Of a stretch of 64,000 nt of DNA, positions 36,258-47,623 are shown piece after piece. The notes under the pieces were generated by a model. It did not search any database. It was not told the DNA's origin and saw only the letters and a program-made list of their open reading frames with translations. The position numbers and the translations under genes are program-made. Each line of letters starts with the position of its first letter. The first letter of the stretch is position 1. The DNA comes from Diplosphaera chodatii (taxonomy: Eukaryota > Chlorophyta > Trebouxiophyceae > Prasiolales > Stichococcaceae), in contig JAALGY010000037.1 of NCBI GenBank assembly GCA_032358165.1, forward strand, positions 583,001-647,000, read 5' to 3'.

Positions 36258-38895
36258 TCATTCCGAGTCGCTGAGGTTCATATCGGTGACACAGCTGCCG
36301 CTGCCATACTCAGTCTCTGCGCCGCTGTCAAAACCGTCTGCTGGCGCCCCGAAGCCGCCCGTGTCCGAGCTGGCACGCGGGCTGAGCCCCTGGACCGCTG
36401 CACTGCCGCCGGCCGCGGCGGCATCGTCCGCATCTGCTGTGGAGGCCTTGGCTGCCTCCAGGGCTGCGGCCTTGCGCTCTTTCTCGATCAGCGCCCGCAC
36501 GGCCTGAGGCATACCATAGCGATGCTGATCACGATGCAGCCATTGCTACATCGCAGCGTCTGTGTGCTTGGAGGCCACGATGCCGCAGATCAGGCGCCTG
36601 CGTTGTGCCGCGCTACTCTGGCGCTGGTTCCACAAACCGCCCCACACGAAGCCGGGCACCAGGCTGTGCTGCAGGGGGGACTCGCCTGCAGCCCGTCGAC
36701 GCTGTTGTTGAGGATGGCCTTCAGCGGCACCTGGGCCAGGGCGTCGGTGCCCTGCGCCGCCGCCCGCTGCAGCGCCGCCACCGCCCGCGCCACGCCCACC
36801 TGCCACACCAGTGTCGGAGACCATATTCAAGTAAGAGATATACAACAAAATTGAGCATATTTACATTTGCTCACGATTGAGACAGTTCATCTGAGCTGCT
36901 GCGCACAGCCATGTGCGGCAGGCGACTGTGGTAGGCGCCTGCACTGTGAGTGCACCCAGCCAGACGACCACTGTACAATCTAGACCCTTCGTGTTGAACT
37001 CCTCTCATGGATACATGTAGTACAGGGGGTCAGGCTGGTGGGGGGCCACCTGCAGCGCCGCGTTTTGCTGGGCCTGGGGCCGCTGCCGCACGTCCAGCCA
37101 GGCGCCGATCGCCTGCCGCAGCTCCTCCCACACGCCCAGCAGCACCGCGTGCGTCCCGCTGCCGCCCACGCACGCCTCCAGCGATTTCTGCAGGTGGCGG
37201 GAGCATTGATGGGAGCAACAAAGGAATGGATAGCCAAGGCCATTCACGGACAGTGTATGCTGCTGATCTCTTGGTGCTGAGAGGCAAAGCATTGTACCAC
37301 CATGAGGTGGCACAGACGCTACAACTTCGGCCTGGTGCTCGATCTGGCTGCCTCGGCACCTGCCAGGTGGCGCCGCAGCCGACGAAGGTGGAGTCGGTGA
37401 TGAGCGCCGACCGGAACTCCGACAGCCGCACCGCCAGCTCGGGCACCGTCTCGGCCACCTTGGTCAGCTGCCGCCACTTGGCCCGCCGGCTGCGCCACAT
37501 GCTGCGCACCTGCGGCGCGTGCGCACCGCGTGTTCAGCCCCCCGTGGCCCTGCTGTGAACCCGGGGCTTGTGCCTTGCATGCAGTGGTCGCAACTCCCCG
37601 GCGCAGCGGTGCAGAATATGCCGGCGCCCCGCCACCCCAGCCCTCACCGCAGACCAGGGGACATGCGCCTCGGCGTCCATCATGTCGCCGCGCAGCTTGC
37701 GCAGCACCTCCCGCAGCATCCCCGGCGTCGCGACCCCCGGCGACTTGGGCGTCGCCGCCGTGCCGCCTGGCGCGGGCATCGCAGGGAAGCTGGTCAGTGC
37801 GCCAGCACCATGTGATTTTGTCTGCATGCCCTGTGTCTGTGCCCACATCATGCTGCACATGATGATGCCCCGTGACTGTAGACCTCTGCTGACATTGTTT
37901 CAGGGTAGCCTCCAGTGTCCTGCTGCCCAGGATGGAAGTAGGGCCTGCGGCAGTGAAAGGCGCGGCACTCTCTAGACCGCAGCATGGTGCGCACCTGCTG
38001 CCGCGCCGTTTGCAGCATCGCCGCGGCCCGCAGCGGCCCCGCCGGCGGCCCCGGCGTCCAGCCCCGGGGCGCTGCTGGGCCGCGCATCGCTGGGCGGAGC
38101 TGCGGGCGCATCGCCAAACGTGTGTCAGGCAGGTTGCTCAGCATGCTTCGCCGGTGACAGCACCCAGCCATGCATGCTGGCAGCCAGCCTCTTGTCATCT
38201 GCATTTCTGGGGCAGCACCATCGCGGGCCGGTGGTGCTGCTGCAGGGTGCGCACCAATGATGCGGACTTTCAGCGGCCGCGGCGGCAGCGTGGGGTCTCC
38301 CACGGCGGGCGACCTCGCTGCTGCTGGCGCGGGCGGCGGCAGCGCCGGCGACCCTGCCACGGGCGGAGCATGGCACAGATACCTGCATGTGACACCCGGC
38401 GTTGACTGGCGCTCATGCCTCGGCACTCGCACACGCCACACCGGTCGCGCACGCCTCAGCACCTGCAGATGCCGCATCTGTCAACACCCAGACACGCATG
38501 GTGCAGGGATGACCGCGATGCACATCATAGGTGTGAAGCTGTACGATAGCACCGCCAGCCTCGGGGCCGAACACTGCTTGCCTCTGCTGGATGCGGAAGG
38601 GCGCTTCCTCGCCGCCGTCCAGCTGCGCCATGACCCACCCATTGCCGGGCAGGTCCGTCACCGTCGCGAGGCGGCCCTTGATGTCCTGGACCGTGCGCTT
38701 GTTGGTGTCCTGGATCAGCACCCTGCACCCCACACGACCAGGGTTGTACATACAGGCATGCACCGGGCATGGCGTTCGGTGCGCATGCACGTTGCCAGAA
38801 AGACGCAGCCAGCAGCAGGGTGTGCCCCAGGCCCACCTCTCGCCAATCCTGAAGTCTTTGTGCTGACGTTGACCACGCAGGTCGTCCACCGGCAT
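36258..38895 (-). CDS. Unrecognised multi-exon protein, possibly chromatin-associated
   Basis: Supported minus-strand exons: 38895-38837, 38722 to about 38434, 38353 to about 37995 (one or two exons, internal splice unclear), about 37840-37648, 37509-37360, 37187-37050, 36799-36686, 36668-36579 and 36503-36258. The N-terminus reads RQHKDFRIGERVLIQDTNKR followed by GRLATVTDLPGNGWVMAQLD, which looks like a small folded module (an SH3/Tudor-like barrel is my guess). A Pro/Ala-rich linker leads to a helical region: LREVLRKLRGDMMDAEAHV, then MWRSRRAKWRQLTKVAETV, then VLLGVWEELRQAIGAWLDV. An acidic Ser/Asp-rich tail ends the protein. The Trp/Arg-rich helices recall DDT/WHIM-type or MBD9-like plant chromatin proteins, but this is weak. 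One intron (36685) has a GC donor. I do not assign a function. Confidence 0.5.
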
Positions 38896-39226
38896 TGGTG
38901 CTGCTCCGGGACTGTCCCAAGTGACTGTGGATCAGAGGGGTCGGTCCCGTGAGCAGTTGCTGGATTCTCGCCAAGATTTACGCAGGAAGCACACTTCAGT
39001 CTGTGGGAGTTGGCGATTAGTGACGATGACAAAATGACAATGCCAACAGATGGCAGAGGAGCAGTGACAGAGTGAACTTCTGTAGGGTTCAGCGGCGCGC
39101 TATGCATGCTGTCATGCAGCTGCAGCCTGCATTGAAGCTTTGCGTAGTCACACTGATATCGCGAGACTCCATCATTGTCTGGTGTACGCCATCAGTCTTG
39201 TCTAAGTTGCCTCAGATACAGCTGCA
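38896..39226. other. Divergent intergenic region
   Basis: 331 bp between the unrecognised minus-strand gene and the plus-strand sucrase/ferredoxin-like gene. Nothing recognised. Confidence 0.3.
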
Positions 39227-40853
39227 ATGGCGGGCGTGCAGCGGCTCCTGATGGCGGCACATGCCAAGCAGCACCCAGCACTGTTTGGCGCGTACAACCA
39301 CTGGGCGCAGACCCTGCGTCGGTGCGGCAGCAGCCTGGCGCCCGCTGAGCCGGGCACCGTGCAGGGTTACGACCAGCACCTGTTTGTCGAGCCCAGCGGC
39401 ATGGCGCCTGCAGACTGGCCGAAGACCGTGGAGAGGACGCCGGCCATCCTAGCAGCGTTTTCAGCGTTGGCAAAAAGGAAGGAGGACATCACAGGTGCCG
39501 AGTGTTGATCAATGGTGCCAGATGTAGACACATTGTGCTGCACTTGTACAAGTACAGCACCATGGAACCGTCCCAGCGCCGCCATAAAAGCACACAGTAA
39601 TTGCCTGCTGCGGACAGGCACAGTCAAGGTCACGGCCTATGCTTCGCCGGATGGCAGCAGCAGCAGCGGCGCATCAACTGGCAGAATCAATGCAATGCTA
39701 TTTCCAGCAGGCATGTCTTCCGCTCCGGTGGCACAGCATTTGCGTTGGTCAGTGCAACACATACATTGCAGTGGGCATGTGGCTACAGCAACCTTGACTG
39801 TTCCGTGTGTGCGCCAGGCCTGCAGTTCACAAACCTTCGGCCTGGCGATTTCGACGCGATTGTTGCGACATACATCACAGACCACCCGTCAGCAACATCC
39901 ACCAGCCCTGCTGGCAGTGTAGCCCAGCTCAGCGGCCTGAACCTGTTTGTGTGCTCCCATGCGGTGAGTCCAACTGTTCTCATGATGCATCATCATCCTG
40001 TGCGATAAGCAAGCCATGATCACGCTGGGCGCGCAAGTGTTCCGCAAGGCATGTCTGCGCCTGTCCCTTCAGACGAGGGATGCGCGCTGCGGCAAGTTCG
40101 GGCCGCCGCTCGCCCGCCGGCTGCGCACGCTCGCCACACAGCGCGGCCTCGCCGACATGGTCAGGGTGTTCGAGTGCAGCCATGTGGGCGGCCACAAGGT
40201 GTGCCCAGCTGAGCAGACGATCATCGGTGGTGTTGTACAGGCACGCAGGGTGTGATGACCGTGCATGGCCCCGCATGCTGCATGCCGGTCGCCTGTCAGG
40301 TTATTGGGCTTCACACGGCAACAATTGCACCCGCAGTACGCGGGCAACGTGCTGGTGTTTGGCGCCGTCTCGCCCAATGAGGGCGACTGGTTCGGCGGTG
40401 TGACCGCCGACGATGCGGAGCAACTGCTCACGGCACTCACTGAGATTGAGGTGAGGTTCCCACCTCGGCAAATGGTTCAGATGGTGGCAGCAGGTCCCTC
40501 AGCTGGATGCTGTTGCCTAGTTCCCGTGTTTCGTGGCGATCCAATCTACGGACAGCGCATGGCATGTCCGTCCACGTGGTTACAGCGTTCTCATGCTTGT
40601 GTGTTGGTCCCTGGCATCAAGGAAAGTAAGGCCAGCCTCTGGCCGACAGGTGGGCTCGGAGGGCGGGTTCGACCACCCGGTGCTGCGGCGGTGGTGGCGC
40701 GGCCGCATGGGCCTCACCAAGGACCAGCAGAAGCAGTGCTTCGAGCGGTGCGCGCTGTGCGGCGGCGCCGGCGGCGAGGACGACTTCAGCGATGTGGACG
40801 CAGACCTGGAGATCGAGGACATTGAGCCACGCAGGGCGCAGCAGAGGATGTGA
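39227..40853 (+). CDS. Sucrase/ferredoxin-like (Apd1-type) thioredoxin-fold [2Fe-2S] protein
   Basis: Six exons in phase: 39227-39494, 39618-39710, 39818-39963, 40073-40198, 40337-40450 and 40650-40853, giving 316 aa. The family signature spans exons 3-5: a first Cys in FVCSHA, eight residues to the Cys of RDARCGKFGPPLARRL, then the His pair of CSHVGGHKYAGNVLVFG (H-x3-H). In yeast Apd1 this Cys/Cys/His/His set binds a [2Fe-2S] cluster. The N-terminus (HPALFGAYNHWAQTL, then DQHLFVEPSGMAPADWPKTV) also fits the family. The last exon adds FDHPVLRRWWRGRMGLTKD, a CxxC (CALCGG) and an acidic C-terminus. The second intron uses a GC donor (CAGCAG|GCATGT). Confidence 0.8.
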
Positions 40854-41250
40854 CATAGGAAGGAGGCCACATCCGTGTGTGCGGTCATGGCATGCATGCG
40901 GCTAGCGTATGTCAATGCTTAGTCGGCAACCATGTGCATGAGCAACAGCCACGTCCATCGCAGTAGTTGAACATACAATTATTTATGTTTCACACGAACA
41001 ACCTCAGCACCCTTAGTGACAGGCCTATTGCCCTAACCCCATACTGCAATGTACAGCAATCGGTGTGTGCTTCATCAAGTTGTTGGACCACCCAAAGAAT
41101 GTTTGAAAGCGGGACTCCTAACCTGAACGACAGCATGACTGCATGCTGCCTCCTGAGTATGACAAGCTGTGCACACAAGCGGGTGTGCAGATCATAGGGC
41201 CAAGTGGCAGTAACACTGCGCTGACATTGCGGGGAACAAGCCGTAGCGAG
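40854..41250. other. Intergenic, convergent 3' ends
   Basis: Between the 3' ends of the sucrase/ferredoxin-like gene (+) and the SCP2 gene (-). AT-richer than its surroundings; no gene seen. Confidence 0.3.
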
Positions 41251-41613
41251 TTACAGCTTGGACTGCGGCGGCGGTGCGGCTGCCTCCAGGATCGGCGACA
41301 GCTTCATAGCCATGCCCATGCTGCCCTTGATCTTCAGCTTCCTCAGCAGGAATGCCTGCTGCTGGCCCAGCTTCCCAGACACCAGCTTTGCGAAGTTGTC
41401 GTCGCTGATTGTGAGCGTCAGGTCCGGGTTGTCCTTTGGCGCTGTGTCTACAAGGCTGGGAGGATGGTCTGGCCGGAGGTCCAGCGTCCACTCCGAGTCA
41501 TCGATCTTGAACAGGATGAGCCCCTTGACCTTGTCAGCCAGCTCTTTGCCGTCTTTCTCGAGTGATCGTTGCAGTTGTGCAAACAGCGCTGGCGCCTTCT
41601 TTGCAGGAGCCAT
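41251..41613 (-). CDS. SCP2 sterol/lipid-carrier domain protein, peroxisomal
   Basis: Single-exon gene of 120 aa that consists almost only of an SCP2 domain. The pattern includes ALFAQLQRSLEKDGKELADK, FKIDDSEWTLDL, NPDLTLTISDDNFAKLVSG and LLRKLKIKGSMGMAMKLSPI. The protein ends in Ser-Lys-Leu, a canonical PTS1 peroxisomal import signal. Its size and layout match the free-standing SCP2 of plants, which binds lipids or acyl-CoAs in peroxisomes. The ATG at 41613 starts the short basic lead MAPAKKAPALF. Confidence 0.92.
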   Translation of the reverse strand: MAPAKKAPALFAQLQRSLEKDGKELADKVKGLILFKIDDSEWTLDLRPDHPPSLVDTAPKDNPDLTLTISDDNFAKLVSGKLGQQQAFLLRKLKIKGSMGMAMKLSPILEAAAPPPQSKL

Positions 41614-42364
41614 TGCGTGCGCGGCTACGTAGGGATGCTATTGTTCAGCTGAGACGCAACTACAGCGTTGGACAAGCTGTTGACCTGTTGCTGCTATCAG
41701 TGCTGCAACCGCGATTATGGCGGGGTGTGAGTAAGTGAGTGAGTGAGACCTCAGAAGGGGTGTTGGCCGGCGAGTGGCGGAGTCGAGTCAGCAGTGGGAC
41801 CTACAGGGCTTGAGCCCCAAGTGCCCAACAGTGCCCAAGGCGCCCTGATTGGGCAGCCTCAGCCCGGGCCGACTGGGCCCCCCGTTGCCACCTCGAGGAA
41901 GCCTGTTGTGAAACGCTGAGACGTTCTACGAAGTCAGGACGTCAATTGCGTTTGTGATCCTCTGTCGGTGAGAACTTTGCATGCAGAACTCCTGGTGTTG
42001 TGTACCTCAATGGTCGCCTAACGATACTCATGCAGTTGCAAGACAGCCAGCAACAGCTGTTACATGTCAGGCACAGCTGGACCATCCACCGTGTCTCCAG
42101 ACCAAGATGTAACCTACTCAGTTCATCAGGCGGCAGGCTGCTAGCTCATCCAGGCTCAGCTGCCACCTGAGCCTGCGGCAATATGGAACTGCTCTCATAC
42201 CCTGATGGCGCCGGCAGCGGCACGCCTGACAAGGCGTTGCTGGCTGCCCAGATTCGAGCCAGTTTCGAGTCGCTCGTGCGCGCTAGCCCCAGCCCCATGG
42301 TGCGGATCATCTGTGCTGAGCAGCATACATCATCGCTCCTGCGCCTGCGGATGGGGATGTGCAA
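41614..42364. other. Intergenic, divergent region between SCP2 and KNL2-like gene
   Basis: 750 bp with no convincing gene. A GTGA/GTAA tetranucleotide run lies at 41727-41748. An open frame from ATG 42183 (MELLSYPDGAGSGTPDK...) could be a 5' exon of the KNL2-like gene, but no splice joins it in phase. Confidence 0.35.
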
Positions 42365-45300
42365 ATGTCAGGACCAACAGAGCAACCAGCTGTCTGCGAA
42401 CAGGGCATGGAGCGAGGGGCGGTGCTGCGAGCAACACCAGTGCGTCCGCAGCCGCTGGCCTGGGGGTCTCCATCGATGCAACCAGCTGGCCAGCACCCAC
42501 CGCCGCCAGCATCTGCACAGCGGCCGACGCCGCGGCTGCAGCACGGACAGCTCTCCTCCCCGTTGCAGCTGGCAACGCTTCCTTCCCCGCCACAGCACAC
42601 CGAGGTCGACGCTGCTGGCAGCAGCACTCCAGCCACAGTCGGCGCGACAGCATCTCGGGGAGGCGTCTCCCGGAGGCTGGGCGATTTGCGCACACCAATC
42701 ACGAGCCAAGGGGCCCTCCCCTTCAGGACGAGGGAGTCGTCGCTTCAGCTGTCACTGTTGACGCCACAGCACCAGCTGGCTATGTCGGGAGCATCACGGC
42801 AGCACCTGCCACAGCAGCAGCTGCCAGGCTCTGCGCAGCAGCCCGTGAGGTGGCTGCCCAGCCCCACTGGGCAGGCCGTTCCACTGTATGCTGACACGCC
42901 GCCGCTGAGCATGCCGCCGCAGCGTGACACCCCGGCGCACGCCCCAGTCGCCAGGGTCCAGCCTGTCCCAATGTTCGCAGCCAGGCAGCCAGCAAACGGC
43001 CCAGCAAGCGCAGGCCCACTCACGGGGCACCCAGCAGCAGGTGCGCAGCAGAGCAGCCAACAGAACATGCAACAGACCGTGCATCAGCCAGGCAACGCCG
43101 TCCTCGGGTCTTGGCTGGCAGAGCCACAGCCTTCGGCGGCCATCGCCATGCCAGCATCCGCCTCGCAGCAGCCTGCTCAGACTCCGCCTCTGGACATGAC
43201 ATCCCCTTCGCCGATCAAGCACAGCCGCTGGAGTGCTCATCAGAGCACGCGCGAGGTTGCCGCCTCAGCAGCAGCAGCTGCCTCGCCTCGTGCAGCACCA
43301 CAGCAGGGAGCCGAGCCGGCTGCGGCCTCACCAGAGCAGTATGATCAGCTGGCAGACGCGGAGGGCGCAGCTGCTGCTGCCGGCACGGTGAAGGATGAGC
43401 TGCCGCCTTTGCCCGACGGACCGGAGGACAGCGGCGGGGTTGCAGCGGTGGATGCTTCAGACACTGATCCGCAGCTGGCGGAGTATGTGACACAGTCCGC
43501 GGCGACAACAGCAGAGCGAGCTGCAGCACCGGCTGATGGACAGGTGCCAGGCAGTGTGCAGATGGCAGCCAGAAGGCAGTCGGCCCAGGCACAGTCACCA
43601 AAGGCTGCGGTAGCTACAGCACCAGCTGGAGTGCCAGGTTCCTCGCCACACAAGCGGCCGATGAGCCCTGCGGCTGCATTTGCAGACCAGCGTGCCAGGG
43701 CACGCATGCAGGTGAGCACCTGTGAGTGTGGTACCCTTGGGATGACGCATGCGAACCCACCTGCATTGCAGACAAGACGCGGTGGGAGATTGGCCTATGG
43801 CGCCCCTTCTTGACTCTTTGCAGGCTGCGGGCGCCGCAGACACGACCAACGATGAATCGACAGAACCACCGGCCAAGAGGCGGGTCCTTTTCAGGGACCG
43901 CATTGTGCAATGCTCATGATAGCATTGATCGGGGATTCAGGGCAGACTGGTGTATCGTGGTGTATCGTGGTGTGCGGCTGATCGTCTTGTCGTGCTGATG
44001 GCGACAGGCGAGCAACAGCCACCCCGCGCGCATCGGCAGCAGCTGCGCATCCAGAGGCACAGGTGCTGTCAAACAGCAGGCACGGTGTGAAGCAGCCAGC
44101 CGCCCAGCCTGCAGAGGTGACTCAACTGGCCGCACCCCGATCCACCCACGGTGCAACCGTGGCCTGTACATCCGCACCGCCTGCGATGTGCAAGGCTTTG
44201 TGCTGAGAGTCGTGTGTCCTCATCCCGCTCACAGGCACGGCGCAGCAGCCGCAGGCGGGTGCCGCCCCTGGAGTTCTGGCGCGGCCAAGCGGTGCTGCGG
44301 GTAGGGCCACCCAGGAGCTCGGCTTGTGTCACAGCATTATGGGGAGTTGAGAGGCCACCGTCATGGGAGCTCTCGCATGTGTCTGCCCGCCTGCACTGTG
44401 CACGCTGGCACCAGGGCTCTGCACTGTTGCCGCACACAGTTGCGTGGGTCTGCCTGCAGGACCCCGCCAGCGGGGACATGGTGGACATTGCTGAGGGCGC
44501 CCCGGACTACATCACTGGCGGGCCCAGCGTGAAGGTCGAACAGGTCGCACCATCAGGGCCAGCCCCCAAGGAGCCCACTGGCAGCACGACAGCAGGGGCG
44601 AGCCGACATGGCGGCAAGGCAGGCGGCAGCAGGAGGGCGGCAGCAGCGGCAGGCGGCTGCGGCGGGCGCGGGGGCAGCCAGCTGCGCCCCGACCCCAGCA
44701 GTGCCCGCGGCTCGTGGGAGCGGCCCCGTGGCAGCGATGGCAAGTTCTCCCCCAGGCGCCAGCCCTCCCAGCAGGCTGCCAATGCTGCCGGGGCGGCGCC
44801 CGCTGGTGCGCTGCGCTCGAGTGGGCGGGGCGGGCGGCAGCAGCGCAGCGCAGCCGTCGCGGCGATGGGCTTTGCAGCAGCGGCGGCTGCTGCAAGTGAT
44901 GGCAGCTTGAGGCGCAAGGCTCCTCCAGGTGTGGTCCATGCACATGCTTTCATTCACACGGACTCGCCACGACCAAGGTGGCATGCGCAGTGCAGGAGGG
45001 GCCTGTGGTGATGCTGGCTGCAAGGCAGGTTGCCGGAGGGGTCCCCACCCTGCAGGGCCTGCGGGTGGTGCAAAGGCACGGCAGCGGGCGCAGGCAACGG
45101 CAGTGGGTGCTGCGCGTCTGAAGGCTGCGGCAAACAGCGGCGCACCCCACGAGTCAGGCACGACATGCTTACTGGGGCCTGATGCAGCCGCAACGCAGTG
45201 TCAACCTTGCCATTGACATGGTTCCGATGATGGCCACACCTTCTGAAGCCACGTTTCCTACAGTGCCGGGTCAACTTACATGCAGTCTGAGCCACGAGTG

Positions 45301-47623
45301 TGTTTGACAGGCCATGTGTTCGCTCGGCTGGACGACCTTGCCGATGCAGCATTTGCGGCAGAGCGGCTGGACAGCAGCGGCAGGTTACCAGGCAGCCAGT
45401 CCACGTTGCAGCGCTCCAATACAAAACAGCAGAACAGCAGCAAGCAGCAGCGCAGCGGCAAGCAGCAGCGCAGCGGCAAGCGCAAACGGCAGCAGGATGC
45501 GGGTACAGCAGGTGGCAAGGCCCCTGTTTCTGGCGTCGGTGCAGAGGCTGCAGCTGCAGCTGGAATGGCAGCTGCAGAGCCGTCGGCTGAGGGTCTGGTG
45601 CCTCTGGTCAAAAAGCAAGGGCGCAGCAGTCTTCAGCAGCCTGCAGCGGTGCCGAAAACCAGCAGCAAGCTGCCTCGCAAGGGGGACGCACAGAAGAGCA
45701 AGCCTTCAGGAGTCGGGGCGCCAGGCACTGCAGCTCAGCAGCAGCAGCAGCAGCAGCAGCAGCCGCCGCACGGCAGCAAGGGACGCAAGAAGGTGACGCA
45801 GGCTGCGGGCCTGGTGGCTGCGCGCCCGCAGTCAGCGCCTCCGACGCCTCCACACGCGCGCACCCCCGCCGCCCCCGCAGCCCACAATGACTCGGGCTGG
45901 ACTCCGGCGCAGGTGTGCAAGCCACAGATACGCAGGCTTGTCAGCGCCGCACGTTGCCATGTTGCGCATGGCATACTTTGGATAGCCAGTCGTTTCTATG
46001 AGCAGCAGTGCACCTGTGGCCCAACGCCATGCAGTGCGATCAAGTGCAAGGGTTCTGGATGCACAGTCGAGGTGTCGACGTGCAGTGTACGTTCAAGTCC
46101 AAGTCCAAGATAAGTCGTCCAAGAATCCCACACTTGCGTGTCTCTGACGCTGCTCGGTACACTGTCCGCAGGAGGCGGCGCTGACGGCGGCGCGTGCTGC
46201 GTGCGATCCCACCAGCCGGAACTACTGGCAGGCGGTCGCCAAGCGGGTGCCCGGCATGACGGCGCAGCAGTGCTACGATAAGGTCGGGTGCTGGACTGTG
46301 ACAATGTGCACGCGATGCTGCATCAGCGTACTCGGTCGTGATGGCGATGCTCATTTGGCTTGCGGCTTGCAGTCTCTTGCAGGATAGATGTGTACTTTGG
46401 AGGTCGCAGCTACCCCACTCCTGACCAGAAGCATGTAAAGCCTGACTAATGGTGATAGGTCGAATTGCTTTTGTGCAGTCGCTGGAGCGGCACCCCACCC
46501 CCAAGGCGTCAAAACGCAGCGGCAAGCAGCCCGCCAGCGCTGCAGCCTTGCCGCTGCCCAAGGGTCGCAAAGGTGTGCTGCGAGCATTGCTTGGCGCAGA
46601 CATGCTGCCAGTTTATGACACGACCTTGATGACAGGCAAGGACAGGTCTGTTGCTGATCTTGAGCATACAGATGTGGCCTTGTGATCCTATTTACAAGCT
46701 TGGCATGCAGCTCAATCGCTGTCTGTTGCTGTAGACGGCAAGCCCGGGGCGGCTGTACGGAAGTATGTGCACGAGGTGCAGCTGCAGGAGCACCTGGAGA
46801 ACATGCGTGCAACGCAGCAGCAGCTGTCCCCAGGTGCTGCAAGCTGCCCTTGCCTTTGACCATCTCTTCGGCCGGCTTGCCACAGCATGGGCCGTCATCA
46901 GAGTGACATCTAGAAGATTCTGAGGTTGACCATGCAAAGCCTGTCGGGATGCCCCAGCAGGATCAGACGGAGAGCGTGAGGCGCAGCTGCAGGCAGCGGA
47001 GGCCGCCAGGTGAGCATGCCACTGCCTCGCTGCGCATGCACCGTGCACATGCACAAGCAATGCAATGGACGGGCACCTACATCTGGCCCTCCACCAATGA
47101 ACCTGCGGGTAAAGTGACGCGACTGTTCTTCTGGCTGGCAGGCGGCAGAAGCAGAAGTATGTTGAGGGCTTCAAGCGCCGCAACCATGGTGTCAGCCGTC
47201 AGCCAAGCGGAGCTGCATCCCCTGGCCGCACAGCGCCCCCTCCACCCAGCCTGCGCCCTCTGCTCAAGGTCGCTTTGTCAGCAGCTTGCTATGCAGTCCG
47301 AGGTGGTGCACCGTCCTGTGTGCAAGAGCTTGACAAGTCGCATGCAAGTCATTCGAGGCAGTTGTCAAAGAACAACTGTCAAATCCACATCCTGCAGAAC
47401 AAGATCGGCGTTGCTGCGATGATTGAGATGGCCATTGGTGCGTCAGAAACAAAGACGTGATACACGTGGTGTTTTATATGCCTCCCACCAGTTGGCGCAA
47501 CAGGTATACCCGATGTTGACCTGCTGACTCTGGTTTGCAGCCAAGGGCAGCGGGGCCTTCCTTCAGCAAGAGGATGAAGAGGACTCAGAGGAAGAGAGGG
47601 ATGTGTACTTTGATGACGACTGA
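42365..47623 (+). CDS. KNL2: KNL2/Mis18BP1-like centromere protein (CENP-C motif plus SANT)
   Basis: Supported exons: 42365-43711 (long Gln/Pro/Ala/Ser-rich frame), 43824-43904, about 44008-44068, 44235-44300, 44460-44928, 44996 to about 45102, 45286-45912, 46172-46282, 46479-46572, 46735-46833, 46961-47009, 47142-47437 and 47541-47623. Exon 44235-44300 encodes RRSSRRRVPPLEFWRGQ, a CENP-C/CENPC-k motif (Arg-rich, then PLEFWR) that binds CENP-A nucleosomes in known proteins. Further on, SGWTPAQ plus NYWQAVAKRVPGMTAQQCY forms a SANT/Myb domain. Downstream lie a basic helix (GAAVRKYVHEVQLQEHLENM) and the acidic tail EERDVYFDDD, as in Mis18BP1. KNL2/Mis18BP1 directs new CENP-A (CenH3) loading. 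The SANTA domain was not found. The junctions around 43905-44007 and 45103-45285 are not fully resolved. Confidence 0.65.
43951..43970. repeat. 10-bp direct repeat in a KNL2-like intron
   Basis: The unit TGTATCGTGG occurs twice in tandem, in the stretch between two exons whose splice junction I could not resolve. Confidence 0.5.
45736..45762 (+). repeat. CAG trinucleotide repeat (9 units)
   Basis: Nine uninterrupted CAG codons encode nine glutamines in the linker before the SANT domain of the KNL2-like protein. A shorter poly-Gln tract lies in the RecQ4-like gene. Confidence 0.9.

Noticed and set aside
42183..42299. MELLSYPDGAGSGTPDK... as first exon of the KNL2-like gene
   Set aside because: It looks protein-like, but its donor (ATG|GTGCGG, phase 0) cannot join the long frame at 42365 with any usable acceptor.
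43824..43919. End of a separate gene at the TGA at 43917-43919
   Set aside because: A good GT donor exists at 43905, and the downstream CENPC-k and SANT exons have no other plausible start. Kept as an alternative only.
45736..45762. CAG repeat as a CRISPR-like or structural repeat
   Set aside because: It is a simple in-frame poly-Gln coding repeat; there are no spacers and the context is eukaryotic coding sequence.
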